A stretch of DNA of 64,000 nucleotides, from contig JABCZG010000013.1 in NCBI GenBank assembly GCA_013289835.1, forward strand, positions 62,001 to 126,000, in the 5' to 3' direction. Made by a program: the position numbers and the translations under genes. The notes beneath the pieces were generated by a model that searched no databases, was not told the DNA's origin, and worked only from the letters and a program-made list of their open reading frames with translations. This document shows, piece after piece, positions 35,780 through 46,758 of this stretch. The first letter of the stretch is position 1, and every line of letters starts with the position of its first letter. Source of the stretch: Acidobacteriota bacterium (GTDB lineage: Bacteria > Acidobacteriota > Terriglobia > Acidiferrales > UBA7541).

Positions 35780-36649
35780 TCAGGCGCTGTACCAGCGAGG
35801 GCCTTTGCGTTGTTCCTCGGAAATTTCCTTGGCGAGGGCGAGGGTTCGCGAGCGGCGATACTGGCCGACGGCCGCGAGGATGGCGTTGACCAGGGCGATG
35901 GGAGCGACGTAGGAGGTGCCAAAGAAAGTGGATTCGATGGAGGCCAGGAAAACTTCGTCGCAATCCCGCGCGAGAGGAGACACGTAGGTGTCGGAGATAC
36001 CGACGCAGTAGGCGCCGCGAATGCGGGCTTGCTGTACACCTTCTACCGTTTGCCGAAGGCCGCGGCGGAAGCTGATGGCGATGACCAGGTCTTGTTTGTT
36101 CACCACGCGCACGATGTGCGTGATCCTTCCCGTCGAAGTGGCGCAAATGATCGGCAGATCCAATGCGCTGAGTTGGTATTCAAAATGACTGGCCAGTGTG
36201 GACGCCAAGTCACCTGCGATCAAAACGATGCGGCGCGCGTCATAAAAGCGCTTTGCCAAGGCCACGAGGCGGCGGGCATCGAGGCTGTTTTTGAGGCCCT
36301 GTAGATTTTTCAAATCCTGTTCGAGTGAATCGCGGACATGAGCCGGCATGCTGGCGTCACTTCCGCCGGACTGCATGGTGTCCAGGGCGGTGGCGAAGGC
36401 CAGGGAAAGTTCGTGCAAATGACGCTGGAACTCGCGGTAGCTCGGAAAGCCCAACCCGCGGACGATCCGGACAATCGTCGCCGGGTCAGTCTTGAGGCGC
36501 TTGGCCATGGCGCGCACGCTAAGCAGAACGTACTCGCGCGGGTGTTCCAGGATTGGCCGAATAGTTTCCTGCCGCTTGATGCTTAGGAGATCAATACGTT
36601 CTGCTAGCTGCGGGGTGGGGTCTTTGGAAGAAACCTCGTTGCGTTTCAT
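35780..36649 (-). CDS. RpiR-family transcriptional regulator (HTH + SIS)
   Basis: A 289-residue regulator. The N-terminal HTH_6 domain (about 10-80) has SVRAMAKRLKTDPATIVRIVRGLGFPSYREFQ. A C-terminal SIS sugar-phosphate-binding domain (about 115-260) has ARRIVLIAGDLASTLASHFEYQL and VIAISFRRGLRQTVE. RpiR family members respond to phosphosugars. It stands alone, between the VanX-like gene and ilvC, with no sugar-metabolism operon adjacent. ATG at 36649 is used; a GTG directly before it gives one more residue. Confidence 0.88.
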   Translation of the reverse strand: MKRNEVSSKDPTPQLAERIDLLSIKRQETIRPILEHPREYVLLSVRAMAKRLKTDPATIVRIVRGLGFPSYREFQRHLHELSLAFATALDTMQSGGSDASMPAHVRDSLEQDLKNLQGLKNSLDARRLVALAKRFYDARRIVLIAGDLASTLASHFEYQLSALDLPIICATSTGRITHIVRVVNKQDLVIAISFRRGLRQTVEGVQQARIRGAYCVGISDTYVSPLARDCDEVFLASIESTFFGTSYVAPIALVNAILAAVGQYRRSRTLALAKEISEEQRKGPRWYSA

Positions 36650-36734
36650 CACGCGAGAGGATTGCCTAATTCCGGGCGCATGTCAACCCGACCGTATTCT
36701 TAACGTGACGATAAACAAAAACACAAGCCGGGCG

Positions 36735-38419
<1,685 letters not shown>

Positions 38420-38431
38420 GGTGTCCTCTTC

Positions 38432-40144
38432 TTACGGCTCGGTTGCTGTTTCGACGAGCGGATTATTGGGGCGGCGAATCATGTCGCTCAGGGACGCGCC
38501 GGCGGCAACCATCGGATACACGGAATCTTCCTGCTCAACGCGGAAGTCGATGAGCACGGTTTCGGCCGATTCACGGGCAGAACGAATGACGGGCACGACT
38601 TCGGCGCGCTTGGTGATGCGTTCGCCCCGAATGCCAAAAGCGTTTGCGAGAGCAGCAAAATCCGGCGCGACGAGCGGCGTGGCGACGTAACGCTTGTCGT
38701 AGAAGAATTCCTGCCACTGGCGGACCATGCCCAGAAAACCGTTATTGATGATGGCGATCTTGATGTTGATCTTTTCCTGGACGATGGTCGCGAGCTCGCT
38801 CATGGTCATTTGAAAACCGCCATCGCCGACGACAACCCAGACTTCGCTATCGGGCTTGGCGAACTTGGCGCCGATGGCAGCAGGCAGAGCGAAGCCCATA
38901 GTGCCGAGGCCGCCGGAAGTGATGAGCGTGCGCGGGCGATTGTGGTGATAGTACTGCGCTTCCCACATTTGATGTTGGCCGACGTCGGTCACGACAATGG
39001 CTTCGCCGTTCGTTTCTTTCCAGAGGTCGTTGATGACGTGAGCGGCGTAGAGATGGCCCGTGTCCGGCAGGCTCTGAATATCGCGCACGGCGGAGTCGCC
39101 CTTCAGTTCGGCAATGTGCTGAATCCATGCGCCATGGTCGCGATTTTCGATGAGCGGAGTTAGTTTTTCGAGGACTTCGCGCGCATCGCCAACCAGGGCG
39201 GCGTCGACCTGGACGTTCTTATTGATTTCCGCGCGATCAATTTCGATGTGAATTTTGCGCGCGTTCCTTGCATAGGTGCGCAGGTCGCCGGTAACACGGT
39301 CGTCAAAGCGCATGCCCACGGCGATCAGTAGGTCCGCTTCCTGAATAGCGTTGTTGACCCAGGCTTCGCCGTGCATTCCCATCATGCCCAGATTCAAGGG
39401 ATCCTTGGCAGGGAAGCAGCCGATGCCGAGGAGGGTCATGGCGACGGGATAGTTGCCGGCGCGGACGAATTGCTCGAAGGCCTGCATCGCGCCGGAAACC
39501 ATGATTCCGTGGCCGGCAAGAATAAGCGGGCGCTTCGCGGTGTTCAGAAGTTCCACGGCGCGATCGAATTCCACTTTGTCGTGATTGCTTCGTATGCGCT
39601 TTGGGGGCAGTTTTGGCGCGGAGGCTTCCCAATCAAACTCCGCAGAGGCCTGTTGCGCGTCTTTGGTGATGTCCACGAGGACGGGGCCGGGGCGACCGCT
39701 GCTGGCGATGATGAACGCTTCGCGGATGGTGCGCGCGATGTCTTCGGCGCGAGTTACGACGACATTGTGTTTCGTGATGGGCATGGTGATGCCGGTGATG
39801 TCGATTTCCTGAAAGGCATCGGAGCCGAGCACTTTGCTGCTGACCTGGCCGGTAATGCAAACGACCGGTGAAGAGTCCAGCATGGCGGTGGCGATGCCAG
39901 TGACCATGTTGGTTGCCCCGGGCCCGGAGGTAGCCATGGCGACGCCGACGCCGCCGCTGGCACGCGCGTAGCCGTCAGCCATGTGAGTGGCGCCTTGCTC
40001 GTGGCGCACCAGGATGTGATGCAGCTTCGATTTGCCAAGCGCGTCGTAGACCGGAAGAATGGCGCCGCCGGGATAACCGAAAAGTTCGCGCACGCCGAGA
40101 CGCGTGAGCGATTCGCAGAGAATTTCCGCACCCGTGAGCTTCAT
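38432..40144 (-). CDS. ilvB: Acetolactate synthase large subunit
   Basis: A 570-residue ThDP-dependent enzyme making acetolactate or acetohydroxybutyrate. Landmarks: [14 protein letters not shown] with the catalytic Glu region ([15 protein letters not shown]), the FAD-binding part in the middle, and the ThDP motif ([29 protein letters not shown]). ATG at 40144 overlaps the ilvD stop by 4 bp (ATGA), so translation is coupled. It follows GCGAGGA. Confidence 0.97.
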   Translation of the reverse strand: MKLTGAEILCESLTRLGVRELFGYPGGAILPVYDALGKSKLHHILVRHEQGATHMADGYARASGGVGVAMATSGPGATNMVTGIATAMLDSSPVVCITGQVSSKVLGSDAFQEIDITGITMPITKHNVVVTRAEDIARTIREAFIIASSGRPGPVLVDITKDAQQASAEFDWEASAPKLPPKRIRSNHDKVEFDRAVELLNTAKRPLILAGHGIMVSGAMQAFEQFVRAGNYPVAMTLLGIGCFPAKDPLNLGMMGMHGEAWVNNAIQEADLLIAVGMRFDDRVTGDLRTYARNARKIHIEIDRAEINKNVQVDAALVGDAREVLEKLTPLIENRDHGAWIQHIAELKGDSAVRDIQSLPDTGHLYAAHVINDLWKETNGEAIVVTDVGQHQMWEAQYYHHNRPRTLITSGGLGTMGFALPAAIGAKFAKPDSEVWVVVGDGGFQMTMSELATIVQEKINIKIAIINNGFLGMVRQWQEFFYDKRYVATPLVAPDFAALANAFGIRGERITKRAEVVPVIRSARESAETVLIDFRVEQEDSVYPMVAAGASLSDMIRRPNNPLVETATEP

Positions 40145-41871
40145 AGAGTCCTCGCTGGGGAGCCAGGTTGCACTGGCAAAGAAAAGGTTGTGGGAACGGC
40201 TGTGACCGCGCCCAAAGAGGAAGAGGAGACTAGTAAAGCGTACTTGGCCATGACGCCACTCGAGAAGCGAGGAGCAGGCGATTTCCACGAAGCGAGCCGC
40301 TGTTGGATCTGCGCAGGAGTGAGCTCCACGTTTAGTTGCCTCTTGGGAATGTCGAAAACGATGGAATCTCCGTCCGCAATCGCAGCGATGGGGCCGCCGT
40401 TGGCGGCTTCCGGAGCGACATGGCCGGCCATGAGGCCGTGGGTGGCGCCGGAAAAGCGGCCGTCAGTGACCAGCGCAACGGAATCGCCGAGGCCTGCGCC
40501 TACAAGGGCCGCAGTAACCGCGAGCATTTCACGCATGCCAGGGCCTCCTTTGGGGCCTTCGTAGCGAATGACAACAACATCGCCAGCTTTGATGGCGCCA
40601 TTTTCGACCGCGGCGAACGCGGCTTCTTCGTCATCGAAGACGCGAGCGGGGCCGCGGAAATTCTGGAGATCGTGGCCGGCAACTTTCACGACGCAGCCCT
40701 CTGGAGCAATATTTCCTTTCAGGATGACGAGCCCGCCGGTGGGCTTGAGCGGCGCGTCAAGTTTGCGGACGACCTGCTGCGACGGCGTTTCTTTCGCAGC
40801 GGACGCTTCCTGGGCGAGCGTTCGTCCGGTGACGGTGATGGCGTCACCGCGGAGCAGTCCTGCTTCAAGCATGCGCTTTGCGATGAGCGCAGTGCCGCCT
40901 GCTGCATAGAGATCGGTGGCGACAAAACGGCCACCGGGCTTCAGATCAGCAAGAATCGGAACGCGGGAACTGATGCGATCGAAATCATCAATGGAAAGAG
41001 AAATCTTCGCTTCGTTGGCGATGGCGAGAAGATGCAACACGGCGTTGGTCGAGCCGCCGGTGGCGGCCACGCCCGCGATGGCATTCTCGATCGCCGTTTT
41101 TGTAATGATTTTGGAAGGCGTGACGTCGCGCCGGAGAAGTTCGAGAACCAGTTCGCCCGCGCGATGGCCGGCGTTGCCCTTCGCCGCGTTGGTAGCGGGA
41201 ACGCTTGATAGGCCCATGGGCGCGATTCCGAGAAACTCGCAGACCAAAGCCATGGTGTTGGCGGTGAACTGTCCGCCACAGGCACCGGCCCCGGGACAAG
41301 CAGCGCCTTCGAGCGACCGGAGCTGTGCATCCGTCATTCTGCCGCGGCCATGCATGCCGACAGCTTCAAAGACGTCTTGAATGGTGACAGAGTGTCCCTC
41401 GAACTGGCCAGGAGCGATGGAGCCACCATAGAGGATGAGTCCAGGAATATTCAAACGAGCCAAAGCCATGACGCCGCCGGGGATGGTTTTGTCACAACCC
41501 ACGAGGACGATCAACGCATCGAAGAGATTGCCGCGAGTAACCAGTTCGATGGAGTCGGCGATCACTTCGCGGCTGACGAGCGACGTGCGCATGCCCTCGG
41601 TGCCCATGGTGATGCCATCGGAAATGGACACGGTGTTGAATTCGAGCGGTGTGCCGCCGGCAGCGCGAATGCCGTCCTTCACGTGCTGCGCGAGTTCGCG
41701 AAGATGGAAGTTGCAGGGGCCGATCTCTATCCAGGTATTCGCCACGCCGATGAGGGGTTTCTTGAAATCATCGTCGGACAGGCCCGAGGCGCGGAGCATG
41801 GCGCGCGCCGGGGCGCGATGGGCGCCGTCGGTCAGAGTGTGGCTGCGCGGTTTGGAAGAATTCTCGCTCAC
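40141..41871 (-). CDS. ilvD: Dihydroxy-acid dehydratase
   Basis: A 576-residue Fe-S dehydratase for the third step of valine/isoleucine synthesis. Cluster and substrate residues appear in [23 protein letters not shown] and [20 protein letters not shown] near the C-terminus. The C-terminus extends about 25 residues beyond the usual end. GTG at 41871 was chosen, since AAGGGA lies seven bases upstream and the N-terminus then fits the family; ATG at 41907 would begin inside the post-terminator region and has no ribosome-binding site. First structural gene of the operon, preceded by the attenuator. Confidence 0.95.
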   Translation of the reverse strand: MSENSSKPRSHTLTDGAHRAPARAMLRASGLSDDDFKKPLIGVANTWIEIGPCNFHLRELAQHVKDGIRAAGGTPLEFNTVSISDGITMGTEGMRTSLVSREVIADSIELVTRGNLFDALIVLVGCDKTIPGGVMALARLNIPGLILYGGSIAPGQFEGHSVTIQDVFEAVGMHGRGRMTDAQLRSLEGAACPGAGACGGQFTANTMALVCEFLGIAPMGLSSVPATNAAKGNAGHRAGELVLELLRRDVTPSKIITKTAIENAIAGVAATGGSTNAVLHLLAIANEAKISLSIDDFDRISSRVPILADLKPGGRFVATDLYAAGGTALIAKRMLEAGLLRGDAITVTGRTLAQEASAAKETPSQQVVRKLDAPLKPTGGLVILKGNIAPEGCVVKVAGHDLQNFRGPARVFDDEEAAFAAVENGAIKAGDVVVIRYEGPKGGPGMREMLAVTAALVGAGLGDSVALVTDGRFSGATHGLMAGHVAPEAANGGPIAAIADGDSIVFDIPKRQLNVELTPAQIQQRLASWKSPAPRFSSGVMAKYALLVSSSSLGAVTAVPTTFSLPVQPGSPARTL

Positions 41872-41936
41872 TTCCGAATCCCTTCGATGGCCAGTAACTG
41901 CTGCCATCCAAAAATCCAAGGCCCAAAAACAACTCA

Positions 41937-41964
41937 GGCCATCATCCTGGTCTGGATGATGGCC
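41937..41964 (-). terminator. ilv attenuator terminator hairpin
   Basis: On the minus strand a perfect 11-bp stem (GGCCATCATCC, 41964-41954, with GGATGATGGCC, 41947-41937) and a 6-base loop are followed within eight bases by TTGTTTTT. The 5' arm can also pair with 42005-41996, the antiterminator strand, so the two structures exclude each other. It sits between the leader peptide and ilvD. Confidence 0.85.
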
Positions 41965-41995
41965 CCGAAACCTTCCGGAGATGCTCTACTAGGCC

Positions 41996-42005
41996 GCCAT
42001 CATCC
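41996..42005 (-). promoter_or_regulatory. Antiterminator strand of the ilv attenuator
   Basis: The minus-strand sequence GGATGATGGC, at and just past the leader peptide stop codon, is an exact copy of the terminator's 3' arm core and complements 10 bases of its 5' arm. If the ribosome stalls earlier in the leader this strand is free to pair and block the terminator. Confidence 0.8.
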
Positions 42006-42071
42006 GCCTGTGGTCCCCCGTACAGGGACGGAAATATTTCGTACGTCGACGCGGTGTACACAAGGGATCAT
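42000..42071 (-). CDS. ilv operon leader peptide (Val/Ile-rich)
   Basis: A 23-codon reading frame too short for usual gene calling. ATG at 42071 follows AGAGGGGG at good spacing, and TGA ends it at 42000. Five of 23 residues are Val (positions 5, 8, 10, 15, 17) and two are Ile (2, 13), about 30% together, with no Leu. This matches leader peptides that sense branched-chain aminoacyl-tRNA in transcription attenuation. Stalling at the Val/Ile codons would leave the antiterminator strand free; ribosomes reaching the stop codon would cover it and allow termination. Confidence 0.75.
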   Translation of the reverse strand: MIPCVHRVDVRNISVPVRGTTGG

Positions 42072-42133
42072 TACGCCCCCTCTTGCAATGCGGTTCAGCG
42101 CGATGGCAACGGTCGACATAAGTGTTCGCCATC

Positions 42134-42162
42134 AAACTAGCAGCATGGAGGTAGAAAGTCAA
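42134..42162 (-). promoter_or_regulatory. Sigma-70-like promoter of the ilv operon
   Basis: On the minus strand TTGACT (42162-42157), a 17-bp spacer and TAGTTT (42139-42134) form a good sigma-70-type promoter. It lies about 60 bp upstream of the leader peptide start, so the leader RNA to the terminator would be about 190 bases, typical for attenuated amino-acid operons. Confidence 0.6.
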
Positions 42163-42357
42163 TGAGTCAAATTAATAGTTATGCTGAATCAAATAAAAAC
42201 AAGTTATACAGGCTGAATCCCAACTTGAAACTGCCGCTCGTTCCCCGAGGCTGCGCTTTCCGGTCATCGCGACGTGGCGGACATCTTCCTCCGCGTCGCG
42301 ACATCTAACAGGAGTGAGTTTGCGGGAGCAAGCTTGAAGGCAAAGTCAGGAGAGATC
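42163..42357. other. Divergent region between the ilv promoter and the flavoprotein gene
   Basis: About 195 bp between the ilv promoter and the flavoprotein gene. TTATAC in this region is a possible -10 for the plus strand without a clear -35. A hairpin (TCGCGACG at 42267 with CGTCGCGA at 42294) lies in the probable leader. Confidence 0.35.
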
Positions 42358-43464
42358 ATGGGGCGAGAGACGGACGTGCTAGTTGTTGGGGGAGGGCCGG
42401 CTGGGTTGGCTGCGGCGATTGCTGTGCGAAAGAAAGGACTTGAAGTGATCGTCGTGGACGGCGCTAAACCGCCGATCGACAAAGCGTGTGGGGAAGGGTT
42501 GATGCCCGATACGGTTTCGGCGCTTGGCGAGCTGGGGATCAGAATTCATGCGGATGAGGGGCAGAGGTATCGAGGCCTTCGGTTTCTCGACGGAACGATT
42601 TCGGCGGAAACGAGTCTTCTTGATGCGCCCGGCATCGGAGTCCGCCGGACAGTGCTTCACCAGAGAATGGTGGAACGAGCGGAAGAATGCGGGATTTCTT
42701 TGCTGTGGAACACATTGGTGACCGGGCTCACGCCCAATGGTGCCGTGGTTGGCGGAACCGAGTTGACAGCGAAGTGGGTCATCGGTGCAGACGGAATCCG
42801 CTCGCGGGTGAGGCGCTGGCGCGGATTGGATCCAAGTTCTCAGGGCGCCGTGCGCTTCGGGCACAGGCGCCATTATCGAGTGAAGCCCTGGACAGATTAT
42901 ATGGAGATTTACTGGGGAAGAGGGATGCAGGCCTACGTGACCCCAATCGGAAACGAAGAAACATGCGTCGTATTGATTGCGGACAATCCGCAAACGCGAT
43001 TCGAAGAAGCCAGGCGGGAGTTTCCAAGGCTAGCCAGCAGTCTGGAAGGCGGGGAATTGAACAGCGCCGAGCGAGGCGCCGTGACGGAAATGCGCAGTCT
43101 GGAGCGCGTGTACCGAGGGAACGTCGCGTTGATTGGAGATGCCTCTGGGAGCGTGGACGCCATCACGGGTGAGGGGCTTTTACTGGGCTTCCAGCAAGCA
43201 ATGGCATTGGCGGAAGCTCTAGAAGCGGAAGATTTGGAGATGTATCAAAAGGCGCATCGCCGGCTGGCCAAGCGGCTAAAGGCTATGGGCCGTCTCCTCC
43301 TGTGGCTTGGTCGGAGCGCGGCAGTCCGGCGCCGAGCCCTGAAGGCGCTGGCGAATGATCCGGAGCTATTCACCCGGCTGCTGGCAGTCCACGCCGGAGA
43401 AAGTTCGCCGAGACAGTTCGCGACAACGAGCATGCGGCTTGGCTGGCAATTTCTGACCGCCTAA
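42358..43464 (+). CDS. Geranylgeranyl reductase-like flavoprotein
   Basis: A 368-residue FAD-dependent oxidoreductase. It opens with the dinucleotide motif VLVVGGGPAGLAAAIAVRKKG and later has the GDASGSVDAITGEGLLLGFQQA FAD motif of the geranylgeranyl-reductase/p-hydroxybenzoate hydroxylase superfamily. The PPIDKACGEGLMPDTV block is the pattern of geranylgeranyl reductases. It would saturate polyisoprenoid chains, or hydroxylate an aromatic substrate. It is followed 16 bp later by a YceI gene, whose family binds polyisoprenoids. ATG at 42358 has AGGAG upstream; the frame is open to 42274. Confidence 0.8.
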   Translation: MGRETDVLVVGGGPAGLAAAIAVRKKGLEVIVVDGAKPPIDKACGEGLMPDTVSALGELGIRIHADEGQRYRGLRFLDGTISAETSLLDAPGIGVRRTVLHQRMVERAEECGISLLWNTLVTGLTPNGAVVGGTELTAKWVIGADGIRSRVRRWRGLDPSSQGAVRFGHRRHYRVKPWTDYMEIYWGRGMQAYVTPIGNEETCVVLIADNPQTRFEEARREFPRLASSLEGGELNSAERGAVTEMRSLERVYRGNVALIGDASGSVDAITGEGLLLGFQQAMALAEALEAEDLEMYQKAHRRLAKRLKAMGRLLLWLGRSAAVRRRALKALANDPELFTRLLAVHAGESSPRQFATTSMRLGWQFLTA

Positions 43465-43480
43465 TTTAAAAGGGATGATC

Positions 43481-44113
43481 ATGCATCTGCTCCGGCTCCG
43501 GGCCCCGTCGCTGTCCCCGGCCTCTATCCTCGCGATTACAGCGCTGCTGGTGCTCAGTGCATTGCCCCAGCATGCGGCACCACAGACGTTTGCGGGGGAG
43601 CTTGTACTTAATCTGGATCCCGCGCAGAGCCAAATGCGCTGGTCGCTTGGGAGCACGGTCCACACGGTGCATGGAACGTTTGCCCTGAAGCAAGGATCGC
43701 TTCAGCTGGAACCTAAGAGCGGCAAAGCCAGTGGCCAAATCGTCGTGGACGCCACCAGCGGAAACAGTGGCAATGATTCTCGCGACAAGAAAATGCACAG
43801 GGAGGTCCTCGATAGCGCGCATCACGGGGATATCGTTTTTCGGCCAGACCGCGTGGAAGGGAAGATTTCCGATCATGGAACTTGCAGTGTGCAGGTGCAC
43901 GGGGTGTTTGTGCTGCTCGGCAAAGAGCATGAATTGACGGTGCCGGTTCAAGCGGATCTTGCTGCGGACCATTGGGCGGGCAGCGCGAAGTTCAGCGTGC
44001 CCTTCATTGACTGGGGTTTGAAGAATCCGAGCAACTTTCTATTAAAAGTGGATCATGTTGTGGAAGTTGAACTGGAACTGAAAGGCAGCTTGCAAAGAGT
44101 AGGCGCGCCGTAA
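43481..44113 (+). CDS. YceI family protein (polyisoprenoid-binding fold)
   Basis: A 210-residue exported protein. Signal peptide about residues 1-36. The mature part is a YceI beta barrel: SQMRWSLGSTVHTVHGTFALKQGSLQLEP, the DSRDKKMHREVLDSAHHGDIVFRP block, and closing strands. The family binds isoprenoid quinones or related lipids. In some acidobacteria such proteins occur near other lipid enzymes; here the upstream flavoprotein is a candidate partner. ATG at 43481 has AAAGGG upstream. Confidence 0.85.
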   Translation: MHLLRLRAPSLSPASILAITALLVLSALPQHAAPQTFAGELVLNLDPAQSQMRWSLGSTVHTVHGTFALKQGSLQLEPKSGKASGQIVVDATSGNSGNDSRDKKMHREVLDSAHHGDIVFRPDRVEGKISDHGTCSVQVHGVFVLLGKEHELTVPVQADLAADHWAGSAKFSVPFIDWGLKNPSNFLLKVDHVVEVELELKGSLQRVGAP

Positions 44114-44120
44114 TCCCGCG

Positions 44121-45248
44121 TCATTCTTCCGATTCCTGGGTCACGATGTGGACGTCCACGGCGGGCGATTCACGCAAGAATCGGTGCACGGCCGAAAGGT
44201 AAAGATACTTGCGCCAGTCACGTATGGCGGCGCGTCCGAAAATCACCTGCGTGATGTGTTTGGAGCGGACGAACTCCGCGACGCTATCGGCAACGCTGCG
44301 GCCTTTCAGACGAATCACTTTTGCACCGAGGCTTTCCGCGAACCGCAAATTAGCAGTGAGAGCGCCATGGTCTGCTTTTTTTAGGCCGAATTCGCGATCC
44401 ACATGGACCACATAGAGTTCGGCATCCATGCGGCGGGCCATGCGCGCGCCTCTGGCGATCAAATACTGCCCCGTGGGATTGGAAGAGATGCACACCGCAA
44501 TGCGCTCGCGCACGGCCCAGTTTTTCCGAATGTCCTGGGCTTCCATGTAAGATTCGAGACTGCGGTCCACCTGTTCCGCGACTTGGCGAAGAGCGAGTTC
44601 GCGAAGAGCGATTAGATTCCCGCGGCGGAAGAAATTCTTCAGCGAGCGCTCGACTTTTTCAGTGCTGTAGACGTCACCCCGCTTCATGCGGTTTTGCAGG
44701 GCCTCGGGAGTGAGATCGACCATGACGGTTTCCGTGGCCGTGAGGGGCACCCAATCGGGAACGGTTTCGCGCACGGTAATGCCAGTAATCGAGCGCACAA
44801 TCGGCGCGATGCTCTCGATGTGCTGGATGTTGAGCGTGGAGACCACATCTATTTTTGCCGCGAGGAGTTCCTGCACATCCTCATAGCGTTTGCGGTGTTT
44901 GCTGCCGGGGATATTCGTGTGAGCTAACTCATCCACCAAAACAACCTGTGGGCGGCGCGCGAGGATGCCGTCCACGTCCATCTCCTCGAAGATAGTGCCC
45001 TTGTATTCGATCTTTTGCCTGGGAACGGACGGAATCTGCTTGAGGAGCTCTTCAACCCCTTTTCGGCCGTGGGTTTCGACGACGCCAATCACGACATCCT
45101 CGCCGCGGCTCTTGCGGCGGATGGCTTCGCTCAACATGCTGAACGTTTTGCCTACACCCGGGGCGTAGCCGAGAAATAGCTTAAAGATGCCGCGCGGCTT
45201 TTGCGACGGAGAGGCAATCTCCAACCAGTCTTCCGGCTTCTTCGGCAA
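44121..45248 (-). CDS. kdpD: KdpD N-terminal half (KdpD + USP domains), split
   Basis: A 375-residue protein equal to the cytoplasmic N-terminal half of E. coli-type KdpD. It has the KdpD domain (about 20-230) with Walker A (GYAPGVGKT, 27-35) and Walker B (VVLVDELAHTN), and a USP domain (about 250-370). There is no membrane helix and no kinase domain; these are encoded by the divergent gene starting at 45298 on the plus strand. Starts with TTG at 45248, with GGAGA upstream. The USP part binds c-di-AMP in some relatives. It converges with the YceI gene. Confidence 0.9.
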   Translation of the reverse strand: MPKKPEDWLEIASPSQKPRGIFKLFLGYAPGVGKTFSMLSEAIRRKSRGEDVVIGVVETHGRKGVEELLKQIPSVPRQKIEYKGTIFEEMDVDGILARRPQVVLVDELAHTNIPGSKHRKRYEDVQELLAAKIDVVSTLNIQHIESIAPIVRSITGITVRETVPDWVPLTATETVMVDLTPEALQNRMKRGDVYSTEKVERSLKNFFRRGNLIALRELALRQVAEQVDRSLESYMEAQDIRKNWAVRERIAVCISSNPTGQYLIARGARMARRMDAELYVVHVDREFGLKKADHGALTANLRFAESLGAKVIRLKGRSVADSVAEFVRSKHITQVIFGRAAIRDWRKYLYLSAVHRFLRESPAVDVHIVTQESEE

Positions 45249-45297
45249 AGGATTATCTTCTCCGCGGCAAATCGCGCGCCTGAGTTAGAATGTGGAA

Positions 45298-46758
45298 ATG
45301 CAGAGATTCCTCGCGAGCCGGGCCTTTGGGTCTGCACTGTCCATCATCGTCATTGCCGGCATCGCGTTTCTGTACCGCCATGTCCTGGTCGTAAATCAGA
45401 CTACCGTCGCGCTGAGTTTGCTTCTGGCCATTCTAGCAGTTTCGGCAGTTTGGGGAATGGCGGTCTCGGTGTTCATGTCCATTGTGGCGATGCTGGTATT
45501 CAACTATGAATTTCTGCCACCGATCGGAACGCTAACCATCGCCGATCCACAAAATTGGGTGGCTCTCGGGGCGTTCCTTGTCACATCCATCATGGGCAGC
45601 CAGCTTTCGGCTCGGATTCGGAAAGAAGCGGACCAAGCGAATGGCCGGCGCCGGGAGATTGAGCGGCTCTACAAGTTCAGCCAGAAATTGCTGGGAGAGG
45701 GAAACGTCATCCAGCTGATGAATGCGATTCCCAATTATGTCGTAGAGAGTTTCGAGGCCGGCGCAGCGGAATTGTTTTTGCCTCAAAAAGACAAGTTCTA
45801 CAGGTCTGGGTTCGGGGCCTCCCACCTGGACGAAGAGAAGATGAAAGCGACCTTCCTAAGGGATGAGTCGACGATCGAGACGCAGCAGAGTCTTTATTTC
45901 ATCCCAGTGCGGCTTGGAGTCCGGGCGATCGCGAGTCTGGGAATTTCCGGAGCGCGGCTTTCGCGGCAGACGCTCGATGCGGTGGGCAGCCTGGTCGCGA
46001 TTGCCATCGAGCGTGCCCGCGCGGTGGAGCAGCTCGGCCAGACAGAGGCGGAGAGGCAAGGAGAGCGCCTGAAATCCGCCCTGCTGGATTCCGTCACGCA
46101 TGATTTCCGCACGCCGCTGACTTCCATGAAAGCGGCAGTGACCAGTTTGCTTGCCAGTGCCAAGACAAACGCCGAGCAGCGTCATGAATTGCTCACCATT
46201 ATCAACGAAGAGTGCGACCGCTTGAACCACCTGGTGGAAGAGGCTTCAGAGATGGCGCGGCTGGAAGCGGGGGAGATCGAATTGCATTTTGCGCCGACGC
46301 CGATCGAAGAGATTGTTCAGGACGCTTTGGCGCAGATGAAGTCCTCGCTTGCGGGTCGCGCAGTGCATGTGAAACTCAGTCCGGATTTGCCGCGTGTGAA
46401 GGCCGACCCGGATCGAACCAAAGACATACTGGTGAATCTAATCGATAACGCCAATCTGTATTCGCCGAAGGAGGAACCCATCACCATTTCGGCGGAAATC
46501 ACCGGCGATTGCGTGACGACGCATGTGGCGGATCGCGGGCCGGGCATCGAAGATTTCGAGCAGGGGATGATCTTTGACAAATTTTACCGTGGAAAAGATC
46601 AGCGCTACCTCGTGCGGGGAACCGGAATGGGTTTGCCGATCGCCAAGGCTATCGTAGCGGCGCACGGCGGGACGATCTCCGTGACCAGCCAGCTCGGGCA
46701 TGGTTCGGTTTTTTCGTTTACCTTGCCCATTGCAAGAGAGACAGAAGGTTTACGATGA
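45298..46758 (+). CDS. kdpD: KdpD C-terminal half (membrane sensor kinase), split
   Basis: A 486-residue sensor kinase equal to the C-terminal half of KdpD: four membrane helices (DUF4118, about residues 10-105), a GAF-like linker (about 120-245), a HisKA domain with His268 (SVTHDFRTPL) and an HATPase domain (NLIDNANLYSP, DRGPGIED, GTGMGLPIAK). The other half is on the opposite strand, 49 bp away. The stop overlaps the ATG of kdpE (ATGA). Start by ATG at 45298, with a GTG six bases earlier; the ribosome-binding site is weak. Confidence 0.9.
   Translation: MQRFLASRAFGSALSIIVIAGIAFLYRHVLVVNQTTVALSLLLAILAVSAVWGMAVSVFMSIVAMLVFNYEFLPPIGTLTIADPQNWVALGAFLVTSIMGSQLSARIRKEADQANGRRREIERLYKFSQKLLGEGNVIQLMNAIPNYVVESFEAGAAELFLPQKDKFYRSGFGASHLDEEKMKATFLRDESTIETQQSLYFIPVRLGVRAIASLGISGARLSRQTLDAVGSLVAIAIERARAVEQLGQTEAERQGERLKSALLDSVTHDFRTPLTSMKAAVTSLLASAKTNAEQRHELLTIINEECDRLNHLVEEASEMARLEAGEIELHFAPTPIEEIVQDALAQMKSSLAGRAVHVKLSPDLPRVKADPDRTKDILVNLIDNANLYSPKEEPITISAEITGDCVTTHVADRGPGIEDFEQGMIFDKFYRGKDQRYLVRGTGMGLPIAKAIVAAHGGTISVTSQLGHGSVFSFTLPIARETEGLR

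Noticed and set aside
36650..36734. TTGACA at 36686-36681 (minus strand) as promoter of the RpiR gene
   Set aside because: There is no fitting -10 hexamer at 16-18 bp, so it was not listed.
41872..41919. ATG at 41907 (or TTG/ATG further up) as ilvD start
   Set aside because: No ribosome-binding site; lies directly after the attenuator T-run; GTG at 41871 has AAGGGA at the right distance and fits the family N-terminus.
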